DNA of 64,000 nucleotides, taken from contig NZ_JACOOJ010000011.1 of NCBI RefSeq assembly GCF_014287585.1, positions 1 to 64,000 on the forward strand, given 5' to 3'. The translations under genes and the position numbers were made by a program. The notes beneath the pieces are model-generated. The model ran no database searches and had not been told where the DNA came from. It was given only the letters and a program-made list of their open reading frames with translations. Origin of the DNA: Parabacteroides hominis. Its GTDB lineage: Bacteria; Bacteroidota; Bacteroidia; Bacteroidales; Tannerellaceae. Within the stretch, counting starts at the first letter, position 1, and each line of letters starts with the position of its first letter. Shown piece by piece: positions 8,334-17,499 of the stretch.

Positions 8334-8351
8334 TGTTACATTTGTGTTACA
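8334..8351 (-). promoter_or_regulatory. Candidate pho box upstream of the phosphate porin
   Basis: A perfect direct repeat, TGTAACA-CAAA-TGTAACA on the minus strand (11-bp period), ends 31 nt before the -7 box. A degenerate copy sits at the identical distance upstream of the pstS -7 box. A PhoB-like activator is the obvious candidate binder. Confidence 0.55.
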
Positions 8352-8459
8352 AATTGCCCACGACATAGCGTGCATTTTTCGCATGCTTTTCAAGTTCTTT
8401 GCAACTTTTTCATGAAACAGTGTAACTTGTTTATTGTTTAAAGCACGAAGATAGAGATT

Positions 8460-8926
8460 CTATTTCACAAAGCCAATCCGAGGACGTGGTTTGTCACTGA
8501 TTGATTTTTTACTTTGCAACTCGGCAAGCGTTTGGTTTATCAATTCCAGTTGCATTCGCGTGTCGTCGTTGATGTCGTTGTAATCGGCGAAAGCCTCTTC
8601 TATGTATTCTTTGAGTTCTTTTACTTCATTTTGGAGTTCGGTTATTCTGTCTGCATGACGACACCATGTTCCGTAAAAGCGAACGGTAAAGAAGACTTCG
8701 GACGTTTGGCAGGTAATGTCATCACAAAATGTGATGACATATATTCTAATTCCTCGTTTGCCAGTTGAAACATAAAGTCGGGAGGAAAGCGTGTGATATT
8801 TCGTTTCACTGCTTGGTTTAGTGTTCTGGTTTCTACTTGGTACATTTCTGCCAGATCAAAGTCCAGCATGACTTTGTACCCTCTGATCTCATAAATCTTG
8901 TTCTGGATGACTTGTAACTTTTCCAT
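8460..8926 (-). pseudogene. ORF6N-domain protein, broken by deletion and frameshift
   Basis: The first 94 codons (8926-8642) encode an ORF6N DNA-binding domain: IRGYKVMLDFDLAEMYQVET, then TLNQAVKRNITRFP, DFMFQLANEE and FAFTEHGVVM. The frame then stops at 8642. A second frame continues without a gap to a stop at 8460 and encodes the coiled C-terminus usual in the family (RITELQNEVKELKEYIEEAF, then TLAELQSKK and RPRIGFVK). The segment of roughly 35-40 residues that normally joins them (the region after AFTE-G, rich in IQIMRAF-like helices) is missing. I conclude an internal deletion that also shifted the frame. The family is often phage- or plasmid-linked, but no other mobile genes are nearby. 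Confidence 0.8.
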
Positions 8927-9032
8927 TTGCCGTAAATCTTAGTAAAGGTTTATATTCTTTTGCGAAGATAGGGATTAATGCGGAAGAAACATATAATAAG
9001 AGATGGTCATTTATTGTGTTGGATATAATATA

Positions 9033-9113
9033 AAACGGATAAGCATTCGAATAATCTTCGATACCTATCCGTTTCAATAAGAAAGTCTGCCGGATTTTAT
9101 TCCGAAAATCGGC
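9033..9113 (-). terminator. Two hairpins after purL
   Basis: The first hairpin (9089-9098 with 9105-9113, one bulge) lies 23 bp past the purL stop and lacks a good T run. The second (outer stem near 9033-9041 with 9066-9074, imperfect inside) is followed on the minus strand by TTTTATATTATAT and is the likelier terminator. Confidence 0.45.
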
Positions 9114-9135
9114 TAAATTTTCTTTCTATCGTATA

Positions 9136-12100
9136 TTATTTCTTATGCTCTTCTATCCACTTCCGTGCATTCACGAAGCCTTCGATCCACGGAGTGACTT
9201 CGTCACTGTTACGACGATCTTCAGGGTAGTAACCGCATTGCCACGGGAACATCGCACGTTCCAAGTGAGGCATCATAGCCAGATGGCGTCCGTCGTGCGA
9301 GCAGACACCGGCAACCGACCAAGGCGAACCGTTCGGATTGGCAGGATAGCCTTCGTAGTTGTATTTAAGTGCGATATGGTATTCTTTTTCTTCATACGGG
9401 AAAGAGAACTTGCCTTCACCGTGCGTAATCCAGATACCTAACTTCAAGCCGCTCATCGAGCCGAACATAACAGAATGGTTCTTCGGAATCTCGACCGAGA
9501 TGAAGTTCGATTCGAGCTTGTGCGAATCGTTGTGCAACATCTTGTGCTTCTTCTCATGTTCCGGATAAACGACTCCTAACTCGGCCATCAGCTGGCAACC
9601 GTTGCAGATACCCAAGCTCAACGTGTCGGGACGTGCATAGAAGTTGTCCAGTGCCTTCTTGGCTTTCTCGTTATATAAGAAACCGCCGGCCCATCCTTTG
9701 GCAGAGCCCAAGACGTCGGAGTTGGAGAAACCGCCACAGAATACGATCATGTTCACGTCTTCCAAAGTCTCGCGTCCGGAAGCCAAGTCGGTCATGTGAA
9801 CGTCTTTCACATCGAAGCCTGCCAGATACAGTGCATAAGACGTTTCACGTTCGCACTGGCAACCCTTTTCACGGATTACGGCAGCACGGATTCCGCTCTT
9901 CCCTTTGCGATCGGCAGTCAAGCCGTAAGAAGACAACTTACCGGTGAAGTTCTTCGGATATTTGAATTCCAGCGGCTGCATCTTGTAGTTCTCGAAACGG
10001 TTGCCTGCGCATACGCTACCGCTCTGCTTGATATCCAGTTTATAAGAAGATTCGTACCATACGTCACGCATATAGTCGATGCCGAAGTGGTACTGAATAC
10101 CGTCTTTGGAAACCAACAAATGGCGTTCGCTGGTCGGCTTGGCGATAACAGCAAAACCTACGCCCGCATCTTCCATCAGTTTCTCGAATGCTTTCTTGTC
10201 CTTCACCTGTACGATGATACCCGGATTTTCGGAGAACAGGATCTTGACGATGTCCTGTTCCGACAACTTGTCGAGGTTCACATCCAGACCGCCTTCCACA
10301 TTGGCGAAACACATTTCCAACAGGGTCGTAATCATACCGCCGGCAGAAATATCGTGTCCGGCCAGGATCAGGCCCTTTTCGATCGCATCCTGTACGGCGT
10401 TGAACGCATCCTGGAAATATTCCGGGTCCTTTACGGTCGGCACTTCGTTGCCGAGCTTGTTCAATACCTGTGCGAAAGCGGAACCACCCAGCTTCATCGT
10501 GTCGAACGAGAAGTCTATATAATAAAGGTAAGAATTCTTTTCGTGAGCCAATACCGGAGAAACAATCTTGCGGATGTCGCTTACTTCGGCGCCGGCGGAG
10601 ATAATAACCGTACCCGGAGCAATCACCTTGTCGTCGCCATACTTCTGCGTCATGGACAGAGAGTCCTTGCCTGTCGGGATATTGATACCTAAGGAGCAAG
10701 CAAAGTCTGAAGCAGCCTGAACAGCCGTGTAAAGACGAGCGTCTTCGCCTTCGTTGCGACACGGCCACATCCAGTTAGCACTCAGTGATACGCCGGACAG
10801 CTTGTCTGCCAACGGAGCGAATACAATGTTTGTCAGTGATTCGGCAATCGCCATAACGGAACCGGCTGCCGGGTCGATCATCGCTACCTGCGGAGCATGG
10901 CCGATAGATGTAGCGATACCCGCTTTTCCACGGTAATCCAATGCAACAGCACCTAAGTCGCTCAACGGTAACTGCAATTCGCCCTGGCACTGCTGGCGTG
11001 CGATCTTGCCGGTCACCGAGCGGTCTACCTTGTTGGTCAACCAGTCCTTACATGCAACAGCTTCCAGCTGAAGCACGTTTTCGAGGTAATGATGCAATTC
11101 TGATTCTTTATAAACGACCGGAGCATAGGTTTCTTCAACCGTATGGTCCTTCATGATCGTTCTCGGCGGTTTACCGAACATATATTCCAACTTGATATCG
11201 ATCGGTTTCACGCCGTCGGCCTGTTCGAAAACAAACTTCATATCGTTGGTCGTTTCACCCACCACATACATCGGCGAACGTTCGCGGTCGGCAATGCGCC
11301 GTACGCGGGCAACATCTTCTTCCTTCATCAGCAAGCCCATGCGTTCCTGGCTTTCGTTACCCACGATTTCCTTCGCGGAAAGTGTCGGGTCACCGACAGG
11401 CAGCTGGCTCATATCGATATGTCCGCCGGTTGCTTCCACCAATTCGGAGAGACAGTTCAAGTGACCGCCTGCACCGTGGTCGTGGATCGAGATAACCGGA
11501 TTGTTGTCCGATTCGGCAATCGCACGGATCACGTTGGAAACACGTTTCTGCATTTCCGGGTTGGCACGCTGCACGGCGTTCAACTCGATACCGCTGGTGT
11601 ACTGCCCTGTGTTTACCGAAGAAACCGCGCCGCCTCCCATACCGATACGGTAGTTGTCACCACCTAACAGGACTACTTTTTCGCCCGGTGCGGGATCACC
11701 CTTCAACGCGTCGCGCATATTGGCGTAACCGACACCACCGGCCAGCATGATTACTTTGTCGTAAGCATATTTCTTATTGTTCTCTTCGTGCTCGAAAGTC
11801 AGGACCGAACCGCAGATCAGCGGCTGTCCGAACTTGTTGCCGAAATCGGATGCACCGTTCGAAGCCTTGATCAGGATTTGTTCCGGAGTCTGGTATAACC
11901 AGGGACGCGGATCGAGAATCTTTTCCCATTCACGAGCACCTTCCGTACGCGGATAAGCAGTCATGTAAACGGCTGTACCGGCGATCGGCAGAGAAGCCTT
12001 GCCACCGCCTAAACGGTCACGGATTTCACCACCCGATCCGGTAGCCGCACCGTTGAACGGTTCGACAGTTGTCGGGAAGTTGTGGGTTTCAGCTTTCAGC

Positions 12101-12828
12101 GAGATAACCGATTTGATCTCCTTTACTTCATAGAAGTCAGGTTTGTCACCGCTTGCCGGAGCAAACTGTTCGATCACCGGACCTTCGTTGAAAGCCACAT
12201 TATCTTTATAAGCGGAAACTAACTTGTTCGGGTTTTCCGCCGATGTTTTCTTAATCAGGTTAAAAAGAGAACTTTCTTTCTCTTCTCCGTCGATAATAAA
12301 TGTACCGCCGAAGATTTTGTGACGGCAGTGTTCCGAGTTTACCTGTGCAAAACCGTACACTTCGCTGTCGGTCAGCCGGCGTTCCAACTTCTGGCTCACT
12401 TCGTTGAGGTAAGATACTTCTTCATCGCTCAATGCCAGTCCTTCCTGCTTGTTGTAGGCCTCGATATCCTCGATATAAACAATCGGGTCCGGTTGTTTGC
12501 TGATCGTGAAGATGTCCTGGTTCAGACCGTTGTAGATACGCTGCAACATCGGGTCATGTTCTGCTTCGCCTGAAGAAACGGGGAAGTATTCCTCGATGCG
12601 CGAGATACCGGTGAGTCCCATGTTCTGGGTGATTTCCACGGCATTCGTACTCCACGGGGTGATCATTTCCCTGCGCGGGCCTACATACCAGCCTTCCAAT
12701 GTTTCAGCCTGGAGAGGTTTTGCCTCGCTAAAAGCCCAAACTAATTTTTCTACATCTTCAGGAGAGAAAGCGTGTGCAGCCTCCACTGCTAACACCGTCT
12801 TTGTTGGAGATTGAAAGAATAGAATCAT
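9136..12828 (-). CDS. purL: Phosphoribosylformylglycinamidine synthase (large single-chain form)
   Basis: This enzyme converts FGAR, glutamine and ATP to FGAM, the fourth step of de novo purine synthesis. The 1230-residue protein is the fused form: an N-terminal linker region with YGFAQVNSEHCRHKIF, a synthetase core with AETHNFPTTVEPFNGAATGS and repeated AIR-synthase-like folds, and a C-terminal class I glutaminase. The glutaminase shows FCGGFSNSDV, the nucleophile Cys in LGICNGCQLM and the His of ITHGEGKF. Length is close to the E. coli enzyme. It is monocistronic with a clear promoter. Confidence 0.97.
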   Translation of the reverse strand: MILFFQSPTKTVLAVEAAHAFSPEDVEKLVWAFSEAKPLQAETLEGWYVGPRREMITPWSTNAVEITQNMGLTGISRIEEYFPVSSGEAEHDPMLQRIYNGLNQDIFTISKQPDPIVYIEDIEAYNKQEGLALSDEEVSYLNEVSQKLERRLTDSEVYGFAQVNSEHCRHKIFGGTFIIDGEEKESSLFNLIKKTSAENPNKLVSAYKDNVAFNEGPVIEQFAPASGDKPDFYEVKEIKSVISLKAETHNFPTTVEPFNGAATGSGGEIRDRLGGGKASLPIAGTAVYMTAYPRTEGAREWEKILDPRPWLYQTPEQILIKASNGASDFGNKFGQPLICGSVLTFEHEENNKKYAYDKVIMLAGGVGYANMRDALKGDPAPGEKVVLLGGDNYRIGMGGGAVSSVNTGQYTSGIELNAVQRANPEMQKRVSNVIRAIAESDNNPVISIHDHGAGGHLNCLSELVEATGGHIDMSQLPVGDPTLSAKEIVGNESQERMGLLMKEEDVARVRRIADRERSPMYVVGETTNDMKFVFEQADGVKPIDIKLEYMFGKPPRTIMKDHTVEETYAPVVYKESELHHYLENVLQLEAVACKDWLTNKVDRSVTGKIARQQCQGELQLPLSDLGAVALDYRGKAGIATSIGHAPQVAMIDPAAGSVMAIAESLTNIVFAPLADKLSGVSLSANWMWPCRNEGEDARLYTAVQAASDFACSLGINIPTGKDSLSMTQKYGDDKVIAPGTVIISAGAEVSDIRKIVSPVLAHEKNSYLYYIDFSFDTMKLGGSAFAQVLNKLGNEVPTVKDPEYFQDAFNAVQDAIEKGLILAGHDISAGGMITTLLEMCFANVEGGLDVNLDKLSEQDIVKILFSENPGIIVQVKDKKAFEKLMEDAGVGFAVIAKPTSERHLLVSKDGIQYHFGIDYMRDVWYESSYKLDIKQSGSVCAGNRFENYKMQPLEFKYPKNFTGKLSSYGLTADRKGKSGIRAAVIREKGCQCERETSYALYLAGFDVKDVHMTDLASGRETLEDVNMIVFCGGFSNSDVLGSAKGWAGGFLYNEKAKKALDNFYARPDTLSLGICNGCQLMAELGVVYPEHEKKHKMLHNDSHKLESNFISVEIPKNHSVMFGSMSGLKLGIWITHGEGKFSFPYEEKEYHIALKYNYEGYPANPNGSPWSVAGVCSHDGRHLAMMPHLERAMFPWQCGYYPEDRRNSDEVTPWIEGFVNARKWIEEHKK

Positions 12829-12898
12829 ATCGTCGATTTATTAATTGTATTCCGTTCGTGCGAGAGTGTACCTAAAGATACCTCCCGCTTACAGAGTG

Positions 12899-12906
12899 CA
12901 AAGATA
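12899..12906 (-). promoter_or_regulatory. purL promoter, -7 box TATCTTTG
   Basis: Exact TAnnTTTG match on the minus strand, about 70 nt before the start codon. I saw no purine riboswitch fold in the short leader. Confidence 0.6.
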
Positions 12907-13058
12907 ATAATTTAGTCTTTAATATCGTGTGCGTAAGAAGCCTTAATCATCCATCGGGCTTAATTCCGAAAAAATTCGAACTGTTAAATGATGATTTAAA
13001 TCTGCCAAATCTTGATGCGGTTGCCTTGGATTTTGGCATATTCCCATTTTAAAAGAGG
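12907..13058. other. Gap between the purL promoter and glycan locus 1
   Basis: About 150 bp that mark the 3' end of glycan locus 1. An imperfect hairpin (13004-13011 with 13029-13037, one bulge) lies just past the GH2 stop and lacks a strong T run, so it is only a possible terminator. Nothing else was recognised. Confidence 0.4.
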
Positions 13059-15938
13059 CTACTTATAAGACGAAATATTGAACAGCTTCTTCATCTCTCC
13101 CACCTTCACTTTAGCCGTAAACAGGTCTTGCAAATCCTTGGCGGATAAAGAGTAAGACGGTGCGAAAGCAGGAGTTTCCATATATTCCAGAATACTACTG
13201 TAGAACTGCCGGGCTTCCGGTTTGTCCTGTACGGCTTTCAGGTCGGACATGCAAACCAAGAGTTTGCCCTCGCCTACCTTGAATTCGAATAGCAGGCCTA
13301 ATTTATGGTTACGTTCGACATTGTCGATCACCTGTACTATCGGGCGGTAATCATCGGAAAGACGGTCCAGGATCATGGGGTAGCTCTGTTTGATGATCGG
13401 GAACCATTGCCAGTCGGTATGGAACTCTGTCGGAAAAGCAGCCAATGCAGGGTGTCCGGGATCGGTCAAGATCCCCAATGTACCGGGAGAGACAGGGCGG
13501 CCTAAGTTCTCGCAAATAGTCCGGAACATACGGTAATTCCAATAATCCGTCTGGAAAAGTCCGCCAACCGTCTGGTCCTTATGCTTGTCTTTTGAAGGGA
13601 ACCAAAGGACTTTGCCGCCTTCCGTCAGGTATTTCAGATAAGCGTCCAGATTATCCGTCACGCAAATGTCTCCAGCCGGTTTAACCTCCTTGTCAGCCGG
13701 ATAAATCCAAAGGGAATAATCATTCCGGTAGGGAGTGCCGTCTATCGACAAGGTAAGCGTGACCTTTTCCGCCTTCCGTACAGAAGCGATCGCCGGCTTC
13801 AAAATGCCTGCCTTTGCCAACTCTCCCTGTTTAACATGCAAAGGTAAAACGCCTTTATCCAAGACCTCTGTAGGAGTGGTCAATGTCCAGGATAATTGCT
13901 TGCCATTCAAATCGTTTTCGGAATAATTGGCAATCTCCACCTCTCCGGTCAATGCTTCATCGTTGGTCCAACAGAATTTTTCCGTGCAGAACAGAGGGAC
14001 TACTTCCGAACAGAATTGCCGCCATTCTTCCGGCGCGATCAACCCTTTACTTTCCATAAAAGCATCCAAGATTCCGACATAAGCCGATCCCTGCCCCGGA
14101 TAATCCTGCAAATCGAGCAACTGGAAACCGCCCCATTCCGGTGTACGCAGGTTCATCTCGATATCCGCCCGGTACAACAGGGCCGACCATTTGCCGGAAG
14201 CCATCATAAAGTCATGAGCCTGGCCGATCATGCCGGCCTCTTCCAAGCGTTTCCTGAAGATTTCGAAATTGCGGGGCTTCAATACACCTGTATATTTCTT
14301 TATCTCTTCGTAATCCGGATATACCTGGAACTGTCCCGTCTCGTGGCTGATAATCGGAATATCGCACAAATCATTGGCGGATGAGAAATTCATCTCCGAA
14401 TTCGGGTATGTGTGGTTCAGATACCCGCCGTCATAAGCATCGGCAAACGAGAAAGAGGCGCGGGCATGCGTGTTGAACTGCTTCTCGTCTTCACGCCCGA
14501 CGCGGCAGGTGGTGAAATAATCTTCATCGGCCTGTTTCCCTTTAAAGCCTAAATAATTGTTCGAACCGGAAGCATAGAGATGGCGGTTGTCTTCCTTCTT
14601 GAAGGTTCGGAGTAACATCGCAAGCCCCTCTTCACCGGACATCTCATTCCCTAATCCGAACATGACGAAAGAGGCATGGTTACTATACGCCTGATGCAGG
14701 TTCCGCCCTTCTTTCAACAGATAATCGCATAATTCCCGGTCGTTGATATCGATGTTCCCCCAAACAGGTAGTTCCGGTTGCAGGTAAATGCCTTCGATAT
14801 CGGCCGCCTCGAAGCAGGCTTCGGGAGGACACCAGGAATGGAAACGGTAATGATTGATGCCGTATTGTTTCGCTACCCGGAAATAGTGCCGCCAAGTCTC
14901 CACATCCATTGCGGTATGGGCAATCAGGGGGAAAACGCAGGCGTCATGTTTTCCGCGTAGGAACGTGACCTTGCCATTCATGGTAAACTGGCGGCCTTTC
15001 GTCTTGAAATCGCGCAAGCCGAAAGTTGCCTGCTGGGTATCGACGGATTGATCCGTTTTTAATGAGACAGAGAAACGATAAAGGGCCGGAGTAAATTCGC
15101 TCCATAGCAACGCCTCATCGCCCAGCGCAAGTTCGAACTCCTGTTCCGGTTTCGTCCAGTCCACTTCAATCGTCTGTACCGGTGTTTTATGTTGTTTATC
15201 CGTATTCCAGGCTTCGGCATAGAAGGACAGTGTCCCTGTTGGGACGGTAGGCGAACCGCTCGTACGGAGGGTTACTCTGGCGGTTACCGATTTTTTCGCG
15301 ACATCCGGATAAAGCTGGATATCATCGATCCCGCAAAGAGGTGCGCTTTCCAGATAGAAATCACCGATGATTCCGTTCCAGTTCGTTTGTGTGGAAGCGG
15401 AATAGGCATGTGAAGAACCGTAGACCTTTTCCGGGACGGCCTCCTTTCCGTTATCGACTAAAATGGCAAGGGTATGGAGGCCCGGAGACAGATAGGAAGA
15501 CAGGTCATATTGTTGAGCCGTAGAGATATCACAATTCGACCCTGCTTCTTTTCCATCTATCCAGATCGTCGTGGGTTTCGTGCGCTCCATCACCAGGCGG
15601 ACGGATGTTCCGTCCCATTCTTCCGGTATATCGACCTGCTTCGTGTACAACGCTTTCCCTTCGAAGAGATATTCCCTGGAAAGGGCTGTAGTCAGTGTCA
15701 TATCCTCATTATAAACTCCTTTCTTTCCTATATCGGTCGTGCCGGGCAGGAAAAGAGAGTCGGTGCAAGGCTTTGTCAATAACTCCGGGGTGATGCCAGT
15801 CCCTGTAGTATCCAGTTGCAATCCCCAATTGCCCTCCAGAGGGATGCGATTCCGGGTATCGGTAGGCAATTGTTGGGTACAAGCGGAATAAAATCCGGCG
15901 GTTAACAACAAGGCAACAAGTTTAATCGAATTTTTCAT
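13059..15938 (-). CDS. Glycoside hydrolase family 2 lipoprotein (locus 1)
   Basis: A 959-residue enzyme with a lipoprotein signal (LVALLLTAGFYSAC, Cys18) and the GH2 layout: a jelly-roll sugar-binding domain (KALYTKQVDIPEEWDGTSVR), an Ig-like domain, then a TIM barrel. The acid/base Glu is in FVMFGLGNEMSG and the nucleophile Glu probably in IPIISHETGQF. The region after the barrel is longer than in LacZ-like enzymes. The start at 15938 overlaps the previous gene by 17 bp, implying coupled translation; a longer frame to 16049 would erase the signal peptide. Beta-galactosidase or a related exo-activity is likely, but the sugar cannot be fixed. Confidence 0.88.
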   Translation of the reverse strand: MKNSIKLVALLLTAGFYSACTQQLPTDTRNRIPLEGNWGLQLDTTGTGITPELLTKPCTDSLFLPGTTDIGKKGVYNEDMTLTTALSREYLFEGKALYTKQVDIPEEWDGTSVRLVMERTKPTTIWIDGKEAGSNCDISTAQQYDLSSYLSPGLHTLAILVDNGKEAVPEKVYGSSHAYSASTQTNWNGIIGDFYLESAPLCGIDDIQLYPDVAKKSVTARVTLRTSGSPTVPTGTLSFYAEAWNTDKQHKTPVQTIEVDWTKPEQEFELALGDEALLWSEFTPALYRFSVSLKTDQSVDTQQATFGLRDFKTKGRQFTMNGKVTFLRGKHDACVFPLIAHTAMDVETWRHYFRVAKQYGINHYRFHSWCPPEACFEAADIEGIYLQPELPVWGNIDINDRELCDYLLKEGRNLHQAYSNHASFVMFGLGNEMSGEEGLAMLLRTFKKEDNRHLYASGSNNYLGFKGKQADEDYFTTCRVGREDEKQFNTHARASFSFADAYDGGYLNHTYPNSEMNFSSANDLCDIPIISHETGQFQVYPDYEEIKKYTGVLKPRNFEIFRKRLEEAGMIGQAHDFMMASGKWSALLYRADIEMNLRTPEWGGFQLLDLQDYPGQGSAYVGILDAFMESKGLIAPEEWRQFCSEVVPLFCTEKFCWTNDEALTGEVEIANYSENDLNGKQLSWTLTTPTEVLDKGVLPLHVKQGELAKAGILKPAIASVRKAEKVTLTLSIDGTPYRNDYSLWIYPADKEVKPAGDICVTDNLDAYLKYLTEGGKVLWFPSKDKHKDQTVGGLFQTDYWNYRMFRTICENLGRPVSPGTLGILTDPGHPALAAFPTEFHTDWQWFPIIKQSYPMILDRLSDDYRPIVQVIDNVERNHKLGLLFEFKVGEGKLLVCMSDLKAVQDKPEARQFYSSILEYMETPAFAPSYSLSAKDLQDLFTAKVKVGEMKKLFNISSYK

Positions 15939-17406
15939 CTTCTTCAAGTTTATATTTATGTACTTCAGCGGTATTCGTTTCACCCGGTTTACAAACAATA
16001 TCGAGATAACTGAACGGATTACCCAGCTCATCGTTCGTATGCTCGGCATCTATCCCGTTAATCATGGCGACATCACCCGGAAACATGGCTCTCCAAATCA
16101 ATTCTTTCCCGGACTTATTCACAAGGGTACTACTTCCGGCAGATTGATGCAAGATAGATATTTTTCCTGAAAATACAGGAATATTTTCAATTGAAACCCA
16201 ACGAGTCGCATCCGTAAAGCGCGGAAGGGTGGCAATACGGTTTGCCGTGACATCGGCATCTACGCCGGCAAGCCCACGCACAATCCCCTCGATCACACCG
16301 CTGGCTACTTCGGGATAATCCCTGCGTTCATTTGCATAAAGTTCCTTCAAGAAATGATAGCCCATATCCTGCCTGCCATATTTATAAAAGATCACCGGAT
16401 AATAAGACATGCTTTCCACGTTTGTCTCCTTCTCAGACAAGATCGTCAATAGACGGTTGATACGTTCCGGCTTGTCTACGATGCCGAACCAGAGGGGAAA
16501 GACATTGCATCCGCCTTCTTTCAGATTCTCATTCTCCAACTTATAGGCATAATAGTTTTGAGTCTCTTCATTCCACCAAGCGGTATTATAGAGGCGGGCA
16601 TACTCTTCCGCCTTCAACTCATAGTGGCGGGCAGCTTCTTCATTTCCTCTCAGCCGTTGTATCTGTGCATACGATTTCAAACCCCGGTAGATCGTAGCGA
16701 TCAAATCGCCGGTTACCGTCAGGCCCCTAACTGATTCCTCATAAGAAGGGAGCCCACGGAAGGTTTTGAACTTCGGATCGACACGCGAATCATCTTCGTG
16801 CATCACACCCGGACGTTCCATGATCCGATCCGCCTGCAATTGCCACCTGCCGATATATTCATTTGCCGATAAACGGAAGAACTCTTCAAAACGGGGATTA
16901 TTGATGTAGACTTCATTTCCTGTCCAGAGGTACAAACGGTAACAAGCATTCATCACATCGAAGTTAGCATTCAGGTTATACCAGAAATCCTGATCGGAAA
17001 CATAATCAGCCGGAGCCGGCAAGTTATTCTTGTCTATCTCCCAATAGGTGCAATAATCCTTCGACTCGGAAATATTCTCGACAAACTTACCCATCATATT
17101 CGCATTTTGCCTGCCATGCCCGTTCAGTTCCTCGCCTATACACTGATGAGAGACATCCCGCATGCAGAACGCCTGGCGATTCGGCAAAGCCGCTTCATAC
17201 CAGGGCCCGACCGGATCGGAATCCTCTCCGACATACTGATTCGAGTTACTTACGGCCCAATCGAATATCTTCACCAAGGCCGTATCGTCGGATGCCACAC
17301 AAAACGCAGTACGCGCCGCATCCGTTATATCGGGATACTTTTCTTGTCCGGGCTGGGCGCAAGCACAACTTAAAACAAGAATAAGAGATAAATATGATAA
17401 TTTCAT
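15922..17406 (-). CDS. Six-hairpin (alpha/alpha)6 glycosidase-like lipoprotein, family unassigned
   Basis: 494 residues with a lipoprotein signal (LSLILVLSCACAQ). The body is helix-rich and aromatic-rich in the style of (alpha/alpha)6 toroid glycosidases: RQAFCMRDVSHQC near residue 80, NLNANFDVMNACYRLYLWTG, RPGVMHEDD, WWNEETQNYYAYK and a final SGVIEGIVRGLAGVDAD. The acidic residues of MRD and EDD are plausible catalytic candidates. I cannot place it in a numbered family. It lies between SusD and the GH2 gene and overlaps the latter, so it belongs to locus 1. Confidence 0.65.
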   Translation of the reverse strand: MKLSYLSLILVLSCACAQPGQEKYPDITDAARTAFCVASDDTALVKIFDWAVSNSNQYVGEDSDPVGPWYEAALPNRQAFCMRDVSHQCIGEELNGHGRQNANMMGKFVENISESKDYCTYWEIDKNNLPAPADYVSDQDFWYNLNANFDVMNACYRLYLWTGNEVYINNPRFEEFFRLSANEYIGRWQLQADRIMERPGVMHEDDSRVDPKFKTFRGLPSYEESVRGLTVTGDLIATIYRGLKSYAQIQRLRGNEEAARHYELKAEEYARLYNTAWWNEETQNYYAYKLENENLKEGGCNVFPLWFGIVDKPERINRLLTILSEKETNVESMSYYPVIFYKYGRQDMGYHFLKELYANERRDYPEVASGVIEGIVRGLAGVDADVTANRIATLPRFTDATRWVSIENIPVFSGKISILHQSAGSSTLVNKSGKELIWRAMFPGDVAMINGIDAEHTNDELGNPFSYLDIVCKPGETNTAEVHKYKLEEDEKFD

Positions 17407-17434
17407 TTCTATACGATCATTATGTTATTACAAA

Positions 17435-17475
17435 AAAGCGCATCAGAATATCCTCGGATAGTCCTGACGCGCTTT
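17435..17475 (-). terminator. Terminator/attenuator directly after susD of locus 1
   Basis: A 12-bp stem with one mismatch (17435-17446 with 17464-17475), with a small inner ATCC/GGAT stem, is followed on the minus strand by TTTTTTG. It lies between SusD and the enzyme genes, so it should lower enzyme expression relative to SusC/SusD. Confidence 0.8.
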
Positions 17476-17499
17476 CTCCCTATAATTCAGAACCGGTTA

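Noticed and set aside
8889..9077. 62-residue frame between ORF6N and purL
   Set aside because: Overlaps the ORF6N start, ends inside it and has no domain or ribosome site.
9796..10692. 298-residue plus-strand frame
   Set aside because: Antisense to purL with no recognisable protein features.
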